A stretch of 64,000 bases of DNA from Akkermansia sp. (GTDB lineage Bacteria > Verrucomicrobiota > Verrucomicrobiia > Verrucomicrobiales > Akkermansiaceae), in contig JAFSEZ010000053.1 of assembly GCA_017435505.1 (NCBI GenBank), positions 27,963 to 91,962 of the forward strand, read 5' to 3'. Positions within the stretch are counted from its first letter, which is position 1, and each line of letters opens with the position of its first letter. The notes below the pieces were generated by a model, which saw only the letters and a program-made list of their open reading frames with translations, was not told where the DNA came from and made no database searches. Position numbers and translations under genes: made by a program. This document shows positions 1 to 9,193 of this stretch, one piece after another.

Positions 1-493
1 ATGAACGCGCCAAGGCCACGCGCTGGCGCATGCCGCCGGAAAGTTCATGAATGTTGGCATGGGCAAAGCGATCCATCTTGACCAAATACAGGTAATACTT
101 AGCCACTTCTAAGCGCTCTTTGTCATTTAAATTGGGTTTTTGCTTCAACCCGAACATGACGTTGCCGATGACATCCAGCCACGGGAAAAGGGCATGCTCT
201 TGGAACATCATCATGCGATCTCTCCCCGGACCGGTGATGGGGGTGCCATCTATCAACGCCATGCCGCTATCCGGTTTCTCCAAGCCGGCAATGATATTGA
301 GCAACGTGGATTTGCCACAACCGCTGGGACCGACAAAGCAGACAAATTCTCCCTCATTAATCGTGAGAGATACATTATCAAGCGCTCGCACAATGGAACC
401 ATTGTTGGTGACAAAATCTTTGCACACATGCTCCACACTCAGCTTGGCTGTGGGAAAATGGTGTATCTCTTCGTGTAGTTTTTCTTGTATCAT
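1..493 (-). CDS. ABC transporter ATP-binding protein, nitrate/sulfonate type (3' end outside window)
   Basis: ATPase of an importer of the nitrate/sulfonate/taurine class; it would energise uptake together with the binding protein encoded just upstream. About 164 residues are visible. Walker A GPSGCGKST is at about residues 55-63, a Q-loop (MMFQEH) at about 98, and the signature LSGGM at about 150; the Walker B part lies beyond base 1. The start ATG at 493 overlaps the stop of the binding-protein gene as ATGA, so the two are translationally coupled. The substrate cannot be told from the sequence. The permease gene is not visible and may follow outside the window. Confidence 0.9.
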   Translation of the reverse strand, partial: MIQEKLHEEIHHFPTAKLSVEHVCKDFVTNNGSIVRALDNVSLTINEGEFVCFVGPSGCGKSTLLNIIAGLEKPDSGMALIDGTPITGPGRDRMMMFQEHALFPWLDVIGNVMFGLKQKPNLNDKERLEVAKYYLYLVKMDRFAHANIHELSGGMRQRVALARS

Positions 494-1473
494 TTGTCTT
501 TGCGGTAAATCATTCCATCCAACGGCGGAACACGATCCAGGAGCCCTGCCATTTGGGCATCTTTCACAAATTGCTCTAGCCCTGCAATGTCAATGCTATC
601 GGTAATCTTAAGCCTTGACCATGCACGGCGCACCAGCTCCGGATCCATGGGGGCTTGGGTGAGTTCCGTGAGCTCGTTTGTGACGCGCTCTTGTGCCTCT
701 TGCGGGTGCTCTGAAATCCACTGTGTCAGCTCGCGATGAGCTTGGGTGATGAGAGCTGCCTCCTGCGGGTGATTTTTGAGCCATGCCACGCGACCTGCCA
801 ATACAGTTGTCACGACATCCGGCTCTTGTACCAACACGCGGGCACCTGCCATCATTTCCAATCTTGTCACCCAAGGCTCCACCGTCCAACAAGCATCTAT
901 ATCTCCCTGTTTCATGAGTTGCAGCTGCATGGAATTGGGGGTGGGTGCCACGCGGGTGTCTCCGGCACCTTCCAAGGTGCATTTAAGTTGATTTTTGTTT
1001 AGCCAAGCGCGGCAGGATACATCCTGCGTGTTGCCCAGCTGTGGTGTGGCGATACTACGTCCCTTAAAGTCTGCTGCTTTGTTAATGCCACTTCCCGGAG
1101 CTACCAATAAGGCGGCTCCGCCATTGACTGAGCCTGCCAGCAGGCGTACCTCGCGCCCCGCTGAAACAGCGTATGCATTCAGAGCCGGGCTCGGCCCTAC
1201 GTAGGTGAGGTCTACCGTGCGCCCGAAGATGGCCTCCATGGCAGTTGGGCCGGCGTTGTAGGTATACCACTCAATCGTGTATCCCGGTAGGTAGCGCTCA
1301 AACCACCCCTCGCCGGTGCGGCTCATATTACGTGCCACAAGTGCCTGCACATGCGTCACATTGGGGAAGCAGCCCATGCGTATGGTTTTGCTGTTCGGGT
1401 CTTCTTGGTTGCATGCAAAGAGTGCCATGAGAATCAAGACACAAAACAAAGCGCTGAGAATGCGTTTAACCAT
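490..1473 (-). CDS. ABC transporter substrate-binding lipoprotein (SsuA/TauA/NrtA-like)
   Basis: 327-residue periplasmic or membrane-tethered solute-binding protein of the sulfonate/nitrate/taurine class. The N-terminus is a lipoprotein signal with lipobox LFAC (Cys 21). The motifs AGPTAMEAIFGRTVDLTYVG and SPALNAY, followed by GKSIATPQLG-like text, are typical of family members that recognise small oxyanion-bearing ligands. I chose the ATG at 1473 because it gives a clean signal peptide; a TTG at 1509 is in frame but would add a non-signal extension. It leads the visible operon and overlaps the ATPase gene by 4 bases. The ligand is unknown. Confidence 0.85.
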   Translation of the reverse strand: MVKRILSALFCVLILMALFACNQEDPNSKTIRMGCFPNVTHVQALVARNMSRTGEGWFERYLPGYTIEWYTYNAGPTAMEAIFGRTVDLTYVGPSPALNAYAVSAGREVRLLAGSVNGGAALLVAPGSGINKAADFKGRSIATPQLGNTQDVSCRAWLNKNQLKCTLEGAGDTRVAPTPNSMQLQLMKQGDIDACWTVEPWVTRLEMMAGARVLVQEPDVVTTVLAGRVAWLKNHPQEAALITQAHRELTQWISEHPQEAQERVTNELTELTQAPMDPELVRRAWSRLKITDSIDIAGLEQFVKDAQMAGLLDRVPPLDGMIYRKDK

Positions 1474-1488
1474 TGCACCGAGCCTAGC

Positions 1489-1529
1489 AAAAATCCCGCG
1501 CCGGGTCAAGAACCAATCGGCGCGGGATT
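1489..1529 (-). terminator. Intrinsic terminator of catalase gene
   Basis: A perfect 12-bp inverted repeat (1492-1503 with 1518-1529, 14-base loop) lies 11 bases past the catalase stop. Read on the minus strand it ends in five T (1493-1489). It separates katA from the ABC transporter genes. Confidence 0.85.
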
Positions 1530-1539
1530 GAATGAGAAC

Positions 1540-3000
1540 TTAATTCTTAGAATCAAGCTTCAATGCTTGCTGTACACCCTTGCCGTAGGCGGGGTGGCAA
1601 GAGTAGCAATGTTCTATGTGGCGGCGGCAAATAGCTTCCGGTACCTCAGCCATGGCGCGCGCTGTGTTGTCGAATAATGCTTGGCGTTGTTTGGGTGTCA
1701 TGAGCAAAAAAAGTTGCCGTGCTTGGTAGTAGTAATCATCTTCGGTTTCATCGAAGGGGTAGTAATTTCCCTCTCCTTCCACGGGTGCCGGCGGGGGGGT
1801 GAAGTGTGGTTGATCTTGCCATTCTCCCGCGCTGTTGGGGGCGTATGTTGTGGTGTCTCCGGCGTTGCCGTCTACTCGCATTTGTCCGTCGCGGTGGAAG
1901 CTGTGCAGGGGGCATCCTTTGAGCGGGCGGTTAATGGGAATCTGGTGGTGGTTGACCCCTAATCGGTAATGTTGAGCATCGCTGTACGCCAACAAACGCC
2001 CTTGTAGCATTTTGTCGGGAGAAAAACCAATCCCCGGCACGATTTGAGCCGGGTTGAAGGCCGATTGCTCCACTTCGGCAAAGAAATTTTCCGGATTGCG
2101 GTTCAGTTCCATTTCTCCTACCTCAATGAGTGGGTACTCCGCATGCGGCCACACCTTTGTCAAATCAAACGGGTTGAATCGAAATTGCTCTGCTTGAGAT
2201 GGCGTCATCACTTGTATACAGAGCTTCCATTTCGGGTAGTCTCCCCGCTCAATGGCTTGGAATAAATCTCGCCCTGAGCTGTCGCGGTCTTGAGCAATGA
2301 TGGCAGCCGCCTGGGCATCCGTCAGGTTGCGGATGCCTTGTTGGCAAATCCAGTGAAACTTGACCCACACACGCTCATTGGCTGCATTGATCATGGAAAA
2401 AGTATGACTGCCGAATCCGTGCATGTGCCGGAATCCGTCCGGGATGCCTCGCTCACTCATAGTGATGGTGACTTGGTGAAAAGCCTCCGGTAATGAGGTC
2501 CAAAAGTCCCATTTGGCAGCCGGGCTGTTCAGGCCGCTTGCCGGGTGGCGTTTGATGGCATGGTTCAAATCCGCAAATTGCCTTGGGTCTCGCAGAAAGA
2601 AGACCGGCGTGTTGTTGCCAACCAAATCCCAGTTGCCTTGGCGTGTGTAAAATTTCACGGCAAATCCGCGAATGTCTCGCTCTGCATCTGCTGCGCCTCG
2701 CTCCCCCGCTACTGTGGAAAAACGGACGAAAACGGGTGTTTCTTTCCCCACTTCGGCAAATAAATCAGCCTTGGTATAGCGGGTGATATCTGCTGTGGTG
2801 CGGAATATACCATGTGCGCCGTACCCTTTGGCGTGCATGCGCCGTTCGGGGATAACTTCGCGATTGAGATGGCTCAGCTTTTCAAAAAGCCATACGTCTT
2901 CCATAAGCATGGAGCCTCGCTTCCCGGCAGTAAGCGATTGCTGGTTGTGCGAGACCGGGGCGCCGGCAGCTGTTGTGAGTTTGTGATGGTGTTGGGACAT
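1540..3000 (-). CDS. katA: Heme catalase (monofunctional, small-subunit type)
   Basis: Decomposes hydrogen peroxide to water and oxygen in the cytoplasm. It has 486 residues, the usual size of clade-3 small-subunit catalases. His56 in [11 protein letters not shown] and Asn129 in [13 protein letters not shown] are the distal catalytic pair, and the proximal heme Tyr is in [14 protein letters not shown] near residue 339. The start is fixed by the conserved N-terminal LTTAAGAPV and SLTAGKRG segments. The gene stands alone, with its own promoter and terminator, divergent from the glycosyltransferase. There is no Shine-Dalgarno sequence; the promoter -10 ends 7 bases before the ATG. A possible PerR-like half-palindrome lies upstream of the -35. 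Confidence 0.96.
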   Translation of the reverse strand: MSQHHHKLTTAAGAPVSHNQQSLTAGKRGSMLMEDVWLFEKLSHLNREVIPERRMHAKGYGAHGIFRTTADITRYTKADLFAEVGKETPVFVRFSTVAGERGAADAERDIRGFAVKFYTRQGNWDLVGNNTPVFFLRDPRQFADLNHAIKRHPASGLNSPAAKWDFWTSLPEAFHQVTITMSERGIPDGFRHMHGFGSHTFSMINAANERVWVKFHWICQQGIRNLTDAQAAAIIAQDRDSSGRDLFQAIERGDYPKWKLCIQVMTPSQAEQFRFNPFDLTKVWPHAEYPLIEVGEMELNRNPENFFAEVEQSAFNPAQIVPGIGFSPDKMLQGRLLAYSDAQHYRLGVNHHQIPINRPLKGCPLHSFHRDGQMRVDGNAGDTTTYAPNSAGEWQDQPHFTPPPAPVEGEGNYYPFDETEDDYYYQARQLFLLMTPKQRQALFDNTARAMAEVPEAICRRHIEHCYSCHPAYGKGVQQALKLDSKN

Positions 3001-3007
3001 GTTGTAG

Positions 3008-3037
3008 ATTATAAACTCAACGTGCTCTCGATTGCAA
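3008..3037 (-). promoter_or_regulatory. katA sigma70-like promoter, predicted leaderless start
   Basis: On the minus strand TTGCAA (3037-3032), an 18-base spacer and a perfect TATAAT (3013-3008). The ATG at 3000 begins 8 bases after the -10, where transcription itself should begin. Confidence 0.7.
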
Positions 3038-3041
3038 AAGG

Positions 3042-3056
3042 TTAGAATAATTGTTG
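3042..3056. promoter_or_regulatory. Candidate PerR/Fur-like box upstream of katA
   Basis: TTAGAATAATTGTTG matches 11 of 14 defined positions of the perfect palindrome TTAGAATnATTCTAA found at 10987-11001. It lies just upstream of the katA -35. The assignment to a Fur-family regulator is inference. Confidence 0.35.
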
Positions 3057-3120
3057 ATTTGTGTACGCTGCGTATTTTGGACTTGTTTCCTGAGGAGCGG
3101 GGTGCTAGTCTAAGAAAAGA

Positions 3121-4056
3121 ATGGTGCTGGTATCTCTTGTTGTTCCGTGTTACAATGAATCGGAGGCTCTGTCTCCGTTTATGCAGGAGCTTACACGTGT
3201 CCTTGGTACGATGGATGGTGTGGAGGCAGAGGTGATATTGGTGGATGATGGGAGCCGCGACAACACACTTGATGTGATGCAGGAAATGGCTCGGAAATAT
3301 CCTGTTGTGCGCTGGTTTTCTTTTTCTCGTAATTTTGGCAAAGAAGCTGCCATTTTGGCCGGCTTATCGGTGGCCAAGGGTGAATACGCGGCAGTGATGG
3401 ATGCTGATTTGCAAGATCCGCCCGCCTTGCTGCCGGATATGCTTAAAGCAGTGCGCGAGGAAGGGTATGACTGTGCCGGCACGCGTCGCGTGTCTCGCAA
3501 GGGGGAGCCGCCCATTCGTTCATTCTTTGCCCGTTGTTTTTATCGGCTGATCAATCGCCTGTCATCCACCCAGTTGGTTGATGGGGCGCGTGATTACAAA
3601 CTGATGTCACGCCGTGCGTTGGATGCGTTGCTCTCCATGCCGGAGTACAATCGCTTCTCCAAGGGACTTTACGAGTGGATTGGCTTCCGCACCAGGTGGT
3701 TTGAATATGAGAATGTGGAGCGCGTGGCCGGGGAAACCAAGTGGTCATTTTGGAAGCTTTTCAAATACTCTTTGGAAGGCATTGTGGCTTTTTCCACCAC
3801 TCCGCTTACGCTTTCTGCGTTGCTTGGGTTGCTGTTTATGCTGATTTCTGCTGTTGCGATGGTGAGCTTGGTGATACGCCAGTACGTGTACCAAAACTCG
3901 GTAGACGGCTGGACCTCCATGGTGTGTATCATTTTGCTGCTGAGTGGGGTGCAGCTGTTTTGCTTCGGTATTTTCGGGCAGTACCTCTCTAAGATGTACA
4001 TGGAAATCAAGCGGAGGCCGCATTATATCGTGGCTCGCTCATCAGATGACCATTAA
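3121..4056 (+). CDS. Glycosyltransferase family 2, polyprenyl-phosphate sugar transferase-like
   Basis: 311-residue membrane-bound GT-A enzyme resembling GtrB/DPM1-type transferases, which move a sugar from a nucleotide donor to a polyprenyl phosphate on the inner face of the membrane. VPCYNE opens the fold (residues 8-13); VDDGSRDNT (41-49) and MDADLQDPP (93-101) carry the donor and metal-binding acidic residues. Two C-terminal hydrophobic helices lie at about 232-255 and 265-290. The gene is alone on the plus strand and its last 4 bases overlap the convergent metallophosphoesterase gene. The sugar and acceptor cannot be inferred. Confidence 0.9.
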   Translation: MVLVSLVVPCYNESEALSPFMQELTRVLGTMDGVEAEVILVDDGSRDNTLDVMQEMARKYPVVRWFSFSRNFGKEAAILAGLSVAKGEYAAVMDADLQDPPALLPDMLKAVREEGYDCAGTRRVSRKGEPPIRSFFARCFYRLINRLSSTQLVDGARDYKLMSRRALDALLSMPEYNRFSKGLYEWIGFRTRWFEYENVERVAGETKWSFWKLFKYSLEGIVAFSTTPLTLSALLGLLFMLISAVAMVSLVIRQYVYQNSVDGWTSMVCIILLLSGVQLFCFGIFGQYLSKMYMEIKRRPHYIVARSSDDH

Positions 4057-4883
4057 GTGGCGCTAATCTCTGCACGCGAGTGGGAGATGATGCGCCCATC
4101 CTGCATGTCTACTGCATAGGGTGTGGCGTGTTTGAACCACGCACCCGTGTTGAGTATGGCGCGCTTGCCGAATCTCCAACTACCGTAGCGGTGGAAATGA
4201 CCGAGGATGAAAGTTTCCGTGTCCGGTAAAAAGCGGCGGGTGAATTGCTCTGCCTTCCGGCCGCAGGTGAGCCACCCCCACACAATGCGCAGTGGACGCT
4301 GCGGTGGCCAAAAACAATGCAGAAAACTGCGCAGGAAGCGGTTTTTGATGCCCTCTCGCCGCATGATAGGAGGGGTGAGGGTGCACATGGCGCGGGATAA
4401 CTCCAAGCGTGAGTGCAGGTTTTTATCGCAATCCGCATAGTTTGCGATGAGCTCCCGGCAGGCTTTTTTATTGCGCAGGTACTCCCAGCTCCATGGGGCT
4501 ACTTCTTTGTAGATGGCATGGCCGTGCATGGCGGCTACGCGTCCTTGCCAAAAGAGAGCCAACAGGGTGGGGATGTCCGGGTCGTGGTTGCCGGATATTT
4601 CTACCAGTTCGATGCCGCGCTCCGCACAGAGGCTGCGCAATTCATCTCGCAGGGCTTGCCCTCGCTCTTGCCAGGGGCAGGGGCGGGTCTCGGCCATGTC
4701 TCCCACCACCACCAGCATGCCGATACCATCCAGAGAATCCACCAGCTCGCGCGGGGAAGGTGCTTGGCAGCGCTCATGCCCATAGTGCAAATCCGAGATG
4801 AAGCGCACCCGCATGCCGGGTGGCGGTTCAATGCGGATGATGCTGCTGCATGCGTCTGCTGTGCTGGCGGGGCAATCTGTCAT
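4053..4883 (-). CDS. Calcineurin-like metallophosphoesterase
   Basis: 276 residues with the full set of metallophosphoesterase motifs: DLHYGH (31-36), GDM (near 61), SGNHD (near 96-100), a C-terminal HGH and GHFHR. The fold resembles LpxH or other small phosphoesterases, but I cannot assign a substrate; UDP-diacylglucosamine hydrolysis is only one option. It is last in a five-gene overlapping operon, and its ATG overlaps the rlmB-like stop as ATGA. That supports the start at 4883 although the catalytic fold begins only at Met24. Confidence 0.85.
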   Translation of the reverse strand: MTDCPASTADACSSIIRIEPPPGMRVRFISDLHYGHERCQAPSPRELVDSLDGIGMLVVVGDMAETRPCPWQERGQALRDELRSLCAERGIELVEISGNHDPDIPTLLALFWQGRVAAMHGHAIYKEVAPWSWEYLRNKKACRELIANYADCDKNLHSRLELSRAMCTLTPPIMRREGIKNRFLRSFLHCFWPPQRPLRIVWGWLTCGRKAEQFTRRFLPDTETFILGHFHRYGSWRFGKRAILNTGAWFKHATPYAVDMQDGRIISHSRAEISAT

Positions 4884-5476
4884 TGAAGTTGGCGTTGGCG
4901 CACAGCCTCATACAGGCACACGCCGGTGGCTACGGATACATTGAGACAGGGCACACTGCCATGCATGGGAATGCGGATAAGAAAATCGCAGTTTTCCTCC
5001 GTGAGACGGCGCATGCCGTCCCCCTCGGCTCCCATTACAATGGCAATTCCTCCTTTTAAATCCATCTCATAAAGGGAGCGATCTCCGTGGTCGGAGGTGC
5101 CGACAAACCAAATACCGGCCTCTTTCATGCTCTTGATGGTGCGGGCCAAGTTGGTTACCTGTACAAAGGGTACCTTTTCTGCGGCACCCACGGAGACGCG
5201 CAATACCGTCTCGGTGATGCAGACCGCTTTGTCTTTGGGGGCGATGACGGCTGCCACTCCGGCACCATCTGCCGTGCGCAGGATGGCACCCAGGTTGTGG
5301 GGGTCTTGAATGCAGTCTAAGATGAGGTAGAGCCCTTGCGGGTTTTCTGCAAGAATATCCTGCAGCGCTCCTTCATCCAGTGATTTGACAACGGGGCGTG
5401 CCGACGATTTCTCGTAGCGTGTTTCCGGGCGGGCAGTGTGTTTGTTGGCGCGTGCGGTGCGGTCAGTGAACTTCAT
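4880..5476 (-). CDS. SpoU-family RNA 2'-O-methyltransferase, RlmB/TrmH-like
   Basis: SPOUT-fold, SAM-dependent ribose methylase probably acting on rRNA or tRNA. The three family motifs are present: [26 protein letters not shown] and [17 protein letters not shown]. From the ATG at 5476 the protein is 198 residues, shorter than typical RlmB (about 240), with only about 50 residues before the catalytic domain, so the usual L30e-like RNA-binding domain is incomplete or absent. Further in-frame upstream sequence lies inside the tcdA gene and looks unconserved. It overlaps tcdA by 14 bases. The exact target nucleotide is unknown. Confidence 0.85.
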   Translation of the reverse strand: MKFTDRTARANKHTARPETRYEKSSARPVVKSLDEGALQDILAENPQGLYLILDCIQDPHNLGAILRTADGAGVAAVIAPKDKAVCITETVLRVSVGAAEKVPFVQVTNLARTIKSMKEAGIWFVGTSDHGDRSLYEMDLKGGIAIVMGAEGDGMRRLTEENCDFLIRIPMHGSVPCLNVSVATGVCLYEAVRQRQLQ

Positions 5477-6257
5477 CTTGCGTGTGGGGGGAGGTGAGTA
5501 TTTGCAGAGCAGCACCCGCAGCCATGAAGCCGAAAGTGCCGGTGATGTGGGTGGCCGAGCCAAAGCCGCTGGCACAACCGATGCCGCCCTTTTGCCCGGC
5601 TTCTCGCTCACAGCTTACGCTTCCATCGCAGCGCGGGAAGCGGGGGCGTTCGGGAGAATAGACACAGGGGATGCCGAGTTCGGGACAACGATCGTGAAGC
5701 GGGAAATTGTAATCACGACGCAGGTTTTTGCGCAGTTGAGACAGCATGTTGTCGCCACAGGTGCGTGCCAAATCTGCCACGCTGATGCAGGAGGCATCAA
5801 TGCGCCCTCCCGCGCCGCCGCAAGTCACTATGGCAACTCCTCGGCGTCGACATTCTGCTATCAGGTGAGCTTTGGGACGCATGGTGTCAATTGCGTCGAT
5901 GACGATATCGGGCTTCGTATCGAACAGGCGGTCGGGTGCCGATACTGTGTAGAATGACATGAGCGGCACGACCTCTATCGCCGGGTTGATGAGCCGCAGC
6001 CGCTCTGCCATGACATCGACTTTGGGTAGACCATAGGTGCTGTGCATGGCATGTATCTGACGGTTGGTGTTGGTGATGCACAGCTCATCCATATCTTGCA
6101 GGATGATGGTGCCTATACCACTACGAGCCAAGGCTTCTGCTGCCCAAGAGCCCACACCGCCGATGCCAACCACAGCCACGCGAGCCTCGGCCAAACGTTC
6201 GGCTGCGGCGATACCATATAGGCGGGCTATGCCGCCAAAGCGTTCCGTATCCATCAT
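5463..6257 (-). CDS. tcdA: tRNA threonylcarbamoyladenosine dehydratase
   Basis: ATP-dependent E1/ThiF-fold enzyme (also called CsdL/YgdL) that cyclises t6A37 of tRNA to ct6A. The nucleotide-binding loop GIGGVGS is at residues 31-37, followed by [14 protein letters not shown], the strand and Arg that bind the ATP phosphates, and VIDAIDTM. Length 264, normal for the family. A C-terminal CVYSPERP segment is also typical. Its start overlaps the ymdB stop by 4 bases, and it overlaps the methylase downstream, so two RNA-modification genes are co-translated here. Confidence 0.92.
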   Translation of the reverse strand: MMDTERFGGIARLYGIAAAERLAEARVAVVGIGGVGSWAAEALARSGIGTIILQDMDELCITNTNRQIHAMHSTYGLPKVDVMAERLRLINPAIEVVPLMSFYTVSAPDRLFDTKPDIVIDAIDTMRPKAHLIAECRRRGVAIVTCGGAGGRIDASCISVADLARTCGDNMLSQLRKNLRRDYNFPLHDRCPELGIPCVYSPERPRFPRCDGSVSCEREAGQKGGIGCASGFGSATHITGTFGFMAAGAALQILTSPHTQDEVH

Positions 6258-7042
6258 TTGTCGTACACGCGGTTGATGAGGGTAATCTCCGTGGCTCTGC
6301 CGGTTTCCGTATCTATCGTAATACAGACGCCACTTACCATGGCCGGCCAGCCCCCTATGGGGAATTTACAGGGCATCCCCGTGATGTACCCGCTGAGCAC
6401 AGGTGCGGCTTCGCGGCCAATGACTCCGTTGAGCGAACCACACATGCCGGCATCCGTCAGGTATGCCGTGCCACCGGGCAAGAGGCGCGCATCTGACGTC
6501 TGCACATGCGTGTGTGTGCCCAGTACGGCCGAGACGTAGCCATCCAGATGATAACCGAGGGCGATTTTTTCGCTGCTGGCCTCAGCGTGGATATCTACCA
6601 ATATGGCTTGTGCGCCTGCCGACCGCATGCGTTGAGCTTCCGCCTGACCGCGTGTAAAGGGGTTTTCCGCGCCGGGGCGCATGAAAGTGCGTCCTTGCAG
6701 GCACAAGATGCCGAGCTTGCCGGCCGGGGTGGAGATGATGATGCTGCCGGCTCCGGGGGTGTTTTCTTGTAGATTAAAAGGGCGCAGTACCTGCGGGGCA
6801 GAATCAATCCATGGGATGAGATCGCTTTGGTCCCACACATGGTCGCCCAGTGTGATAGCATCTACCCCACTCTCCAGAAATTCTTGTGCAATGCGTGGCG
6901 TGATGCCTTTGCCGCCGGCGGCATTCTCGCCGTTCACCACAATAGCGTCGGCCCCGAATTCTTCCCGCAGCTCCGGCAAAGCTCGGTACATGGCCAATCG
7001 CCCGGGTTCTCCCACCACATCTCCCAAGAAGATAACTTTCAT
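6254..7042 (-). CDS. ymdB: YmdB-like metallophosphoesterase (TIGR00282 family)
   Basis: 262-residue dinuclear-metal phosphodiesterase. B. subtilis YmdB cleaves 2',3'-cyclic nucleotides and affects biofilm and motility choices. Visible metal ligands: FLGDVVG (Asp8), VVNGENAAGG (Asn and Glu), GDHVWD, DIHAEASSEK and the terminal GTHTHVQTSDA. The ATG at 7042 is chosen because MKVIFLGDVVG is the conserved N-terminus; it overlaps the upstream USP stop by one base (TAATG). Cofactor and physiological substrate in this organism are unknown. Confidence 0.9.
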   Translation of the reverse strand: MKVIFLGDVVGEPGRLAMYRALPELREEFGADAIVVNGENAAGGKGITPRIAQEFLESGVDAITLGDHVWDQSDLIPWIDSAPQVLRPFNLQENTPGAGSIIISTPAGKLGILCLQGRTFMRPGAENPFTRGQAEAQRMRSAGAQAILVDIHAEASSEKIALGYHLDGYVSAVLGTHTHVQTSDARLLPGGTAYLTDAGMCGSLNGVIGREAAPVLSGYITGMPCKFPIGGWPAMVSGVCITIDTETGRATEITLINRVYDK

Positions 7043-7551
7043 TACGCTTTTTTTGCTTTGGCTCCGCAAGGAACAACGGTCACCGGAATGGTGGCGGCGC
7101 GTACAAGTTTCTCTGCCGTATTGCCCATCAGGATGGAGGAAAGTAAAGTGTGGTGCCGGTTGCCTATTACGAGAATATCAATGTTGTGTCGCTTGCAGAA
7201 ACCATGCACGCAAGCCACAATGTCATCTGCCTCCTCTGCTTTACCGTAGATTGGGATATCCCACTGTTGGCTGATGTGGGCAGCCAATTGCTTGGCTCGG
7301 GCATCAGCTCGTTCCAGTACGTTCCGGCATTGCTGCAGAAGCTCGTCCTGTGCGCAGGCGCAGGGCTGGGGGAGCATCCCCAGCATATCATCCGCAGGCA
7401 AGCTGCCGGCGGCATCAATCATGCAGGGCTCTACAGCGTGCAAGAGGTACATCTTGCCGCCACATTGCCGCACCATGTTGGCCGTAAAATCCAACACCGG
7501 TTGTGATTCTTCTGAAAAGTCAGTTGCTGCCAGTATCCTAACCATGCCCAT
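7042..7551 (-). CDS. Universal stress protein (UspA family)
   Basis: 169-residue single-domain USP with the fold's opening ILAATDFSEES and closing VIGN-x9-MGNTAEKLVRAATIPVTVV, which contains the G-x2-(9-10)-G-[ST]-like ATP-binding loop. It probably binds ATP and acts as a stress-responsive regulator, with no known catalysis. It is the first gene of the overlapping operon USP-ymdB-tcdA-rlmB-like-phosphoesterase. A second Met (position 3) is an equally possible start. Cysteine-rich insertion CACAQ in the middle is unusual. Confidence 0.88.
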   Translation of the reverse strand: MGMVRILAATDFSEESQPVLDFTANMVRQCGGKMYLLHAVEPCMIDAAGSLPADDMLGMLPQPCACAQDELLQQCRNVLERADARAKQLAAHISQQWDIPIYGKAEEADDIVACVHGFCKRHNIDILVIGNRHHTLLSSILMGNTAEKLVRAATIPVTVVPCGAKAKKA

Positions 7552-7582
7552 ATCTTACCACGCATACGCGCGTTAGCCAAGT

Positions 7583-7611
7583 AAAAACGGGCAGGTGTTG
7601 AACCTGCCCGT
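7583..7611 (-). terminator. Intrinsic terminator after the Ala/Pro-rich protein gene
   Basis: Perfect 10-bp stem ACGGGCAGGT/ACCTGCCCGT (7587-7596 with 7602-7611) with a 5-base loop and T5 on the minus strand (7587-7583). It insulates the USP operon from the gene upstream. Confidence 0.9.
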
Positions 7612-7637
7612 GTGGATTGTTGTTGGATGAAGGAGAA

Positions 7638-8651
7638 TTAAAAACTCTCGGTTTCGGGCAGCGGTGTGCCGTTGGCTGCGGGAGCCGGTTCTGTCGGCAT
7701 GGCAGGAGCTGCCTGTACTGCGTTTTCAGGTGCATGCTCCACGATGGTGTCGTTATCATCATTTCCCTTAGCCGGTTGGGCCGGAGCGGGAGCCGGGGCT
7801 GCTGCGGGAGCCGGGGCTGCTGCGGGAGCCGGAGCGGGAGCCGGGGCAGGGGTCGGAGCTGCTGCGGGAGCCGGGGCTTGCTGCAGCGGCTGGCGTGTGT
7901 TGGGGTCTACCTCTGTGCCGTTGATATACATGCGAGTCTTCATCTGCTGGGTGGCGGGGTCGAGCTCGCGGTGAATGTCAATGCGCTCTTTTTTCATGCC
8001 GCCGTTGCCATCGGGGACAATAGAGATGCGCGTTTCGCGGCTTGTTGCGTGGGCAAAGCTGTTGCCTCCGGTAAGCGGGGCCACCGTGGTGGGTAGAGGT
8101 GCTGCAGATGTAGCGGCGCTGCCGGGGGTGGCAGGTTGCGTGGTGTCGGCAGGAGCCGGCGCTGCGGGAGCCGTTATCTTGCGGGCAATACGGGTGCAGG
8201 GGTTTACGGAGCGGTTTTCCTGGTCATCAAAAATGTACAGATGATCGATTTTAACCACTGCTTCATCCCCCGGTTGCATTTGGGAAATGGTGTCCACTAC
8301 TGCGGCGGGCTGCCCCAGCACTTCCTTGCTCATTTCTACGGCGAAGAGAGAGCCCGTGCGCATGCGGTTGTTGCCATAGCGCCCATAGCGGCGGTAGGCC
8401 AGCGGCTCAATGACTTCAAAGACTGCTACACGAGTCACCGTGGGTTGGATGGCATCACTTAACGTGGGCTTTGTCAGGTCGCGCAGCCCCTTGTAGGTGG
8501 CACGCACCGTGTTGGATGCCAACAAATCACAATTGCCGCGCATTTGTGCTGTCATGTTCGGTACAACAGGCATGCCGGCGTTAATATCTGCCTGTACTAC
8601 CGGGCTCAGCAAAGCCACGGCAGCCGTTGTCAGGAGGGTTCGCGTATTCAT
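7638..8651 (-). CDS. Secreted protein with Ala/Pro-rich repeat tail, function unknown
   Basis: 337 residues that I do not recognise. An N-terminal signal peptide (cleavage near VVQA-D at 21/22) predicts export. Residues about 22-155 form a compact region including a basic RYGRYGNN stretch and GSLFAVEM. The rest is low complexity: an Ala/Pro/Thr linker near 158-190 and a run of APAPA/AAPAP units near 258-295, encoded by GC-rich tandem repeats. Such tails often span peptidoglycan or act as flexible linkers. It is monocistronic with its own terminator; a GGAG motif lies about 15 bases before the ATG, too far for a good SD. Confidence 0.75.
   Translation of the reverse strand: MNTRTLLTTAAVALLSPVVQADINAGMPVVPNMTAQMRGNCDLLASNTVRATYKGLRDLTKPTLSDAIQPTVTRVAVFEVIEPLAYRRYGRYGNNRMRTGSLFAVEMSKEVLGQPAAVVDTISQMQPGDEAVVKIDHLYIFDDQENRSVNPCTRIARKITAPAAPAPADTTQPATPGSAATSAAPLPTTVAPLTGGNSFAHATSRETRISIVPDGNGGMKKERIDIHRELDPATQQMKTRMYINGTEVDPNTRQPLQQAPAPAAAPTPAPAPAPAPAAAPAPAAAPAPAPAQPAKGNDDNDTIVEHAPENAVQAAPAMPTEPAPAANGTPLPETESF
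7775..7890. repeat. Degenerate tandem repeat encoding Ala-Pro units
   Basis: Repeated GGAGCCGGGGC / TGCTGCGGGAGCC units (plus-strand reading) inside the preceding CDS. Near-identical 15- to 18-base units repeat in frame, so the copy number may vary between strains. Confidence 0.75.
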
Positions 8652-8718
8652 GGTTATATTGGTAGACTCCTTTCGTGTCTTCAGCGTTCAAAATTTACCA
8701 TATCGCAATCATGTCTCC

Positions 8719-8747
8719 TTGTCAATGTTATCCGGAGATGATATATT
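8719..8747 (+). promoter_or_regulatory. Promoter of small membrane protein gene, predicted leaderless
   Basis: TTGTCA (8719-8724), 17-base spacer, TATATT (8742-8747). The ATG at 8756 lies 8 bases after the -10. Confidence 0.65.
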
Positions 8748-8755
8748 GGCGGCAG

Positions 8756-9127
8756 ATGAAGTACTATGCGTATCAGACCCTGCTGGTGGTGCCGCTTGCT
8801 GCGGCCTTGCTGGTTTTGGGAAGCAAGCTGCCTCTTACTATCCCATACGTGGGGGATGTGTTGATGGTGCTACCGAGCATTTTCTGCTGTGCCATTCACC
8901 TGTGGGTGCAAAAAGCGCGGATATTGAGCCTTGGCACCCTATACACCTGTATCTTTTTGCCATTGTTGTCTGCAACGCTGTATTGTATCTATGCCCATAG
9001 CCAAGCTTCCGGGCAGAGCATGATTGGTATGATCTATATCGTCATGTGGTGGCTCAATTTCCTGACATGCGCCCTCATCCTTTCGCTCACAGCTATGGTG
9101 CGTATGGCCTGTGGCAGAAAAAGATGA
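8756..9127 (+). CDS. Small four-helix membrane protein, function unknown
   Basis: 123 residues, almost entirely hydrophobic, with four predicted membrane segments at about 8-25, 30-48, 56-76 and 87-110 and a basic C-terminal tail (CGRKR). I recognise no family. The start at MKYYAYQ is set by the promoter immediately upstream; in-frame ATGs at 8675 and 8738 lie upstream of or within that promoter. It precedes coaB by 66 bases, but coaB has its own promoter. Confidence 0.6.
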   Translation: MKYYAYQTLLVVPLAAALLVLGSKLPLTIPYVGDVLMVLPSIFCCAIHLWVQKARILSLGTLYTCIFLPLLSATLYCIYAHSQASGQSMIGMIYIVMWWLNFLTCALILSLTAMVRMACGRKR

Positions 9128-9157
9128 TGGTGGGAGACTATGCCTGCATTTTGAAAT

Positions 9158-9186
9158 TTGCAATCATGGCGATTTTTTGATACATT
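9158..9186 (+). promoter_or_regulatory. coaB promoter, predicted leaderless
   Basis: TTGCAA (9158-9163), 17-base spacer, TACATT (9181-9186), then exactly 7 bases to the coaB ATG at 9194. No Shine-Dalgarno sequence. Confidence 0.7.
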
Positions 9187-9193
9187 GTTGCGC

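Noticed and set aside
1474..1509. Longer start (TTG 1509) for the substrate-binding protein
   Set aside because: It would put a basic extension before the lipoprotein signal and overlap the terminator hairpin; the ATG at 1473 is cleaner.
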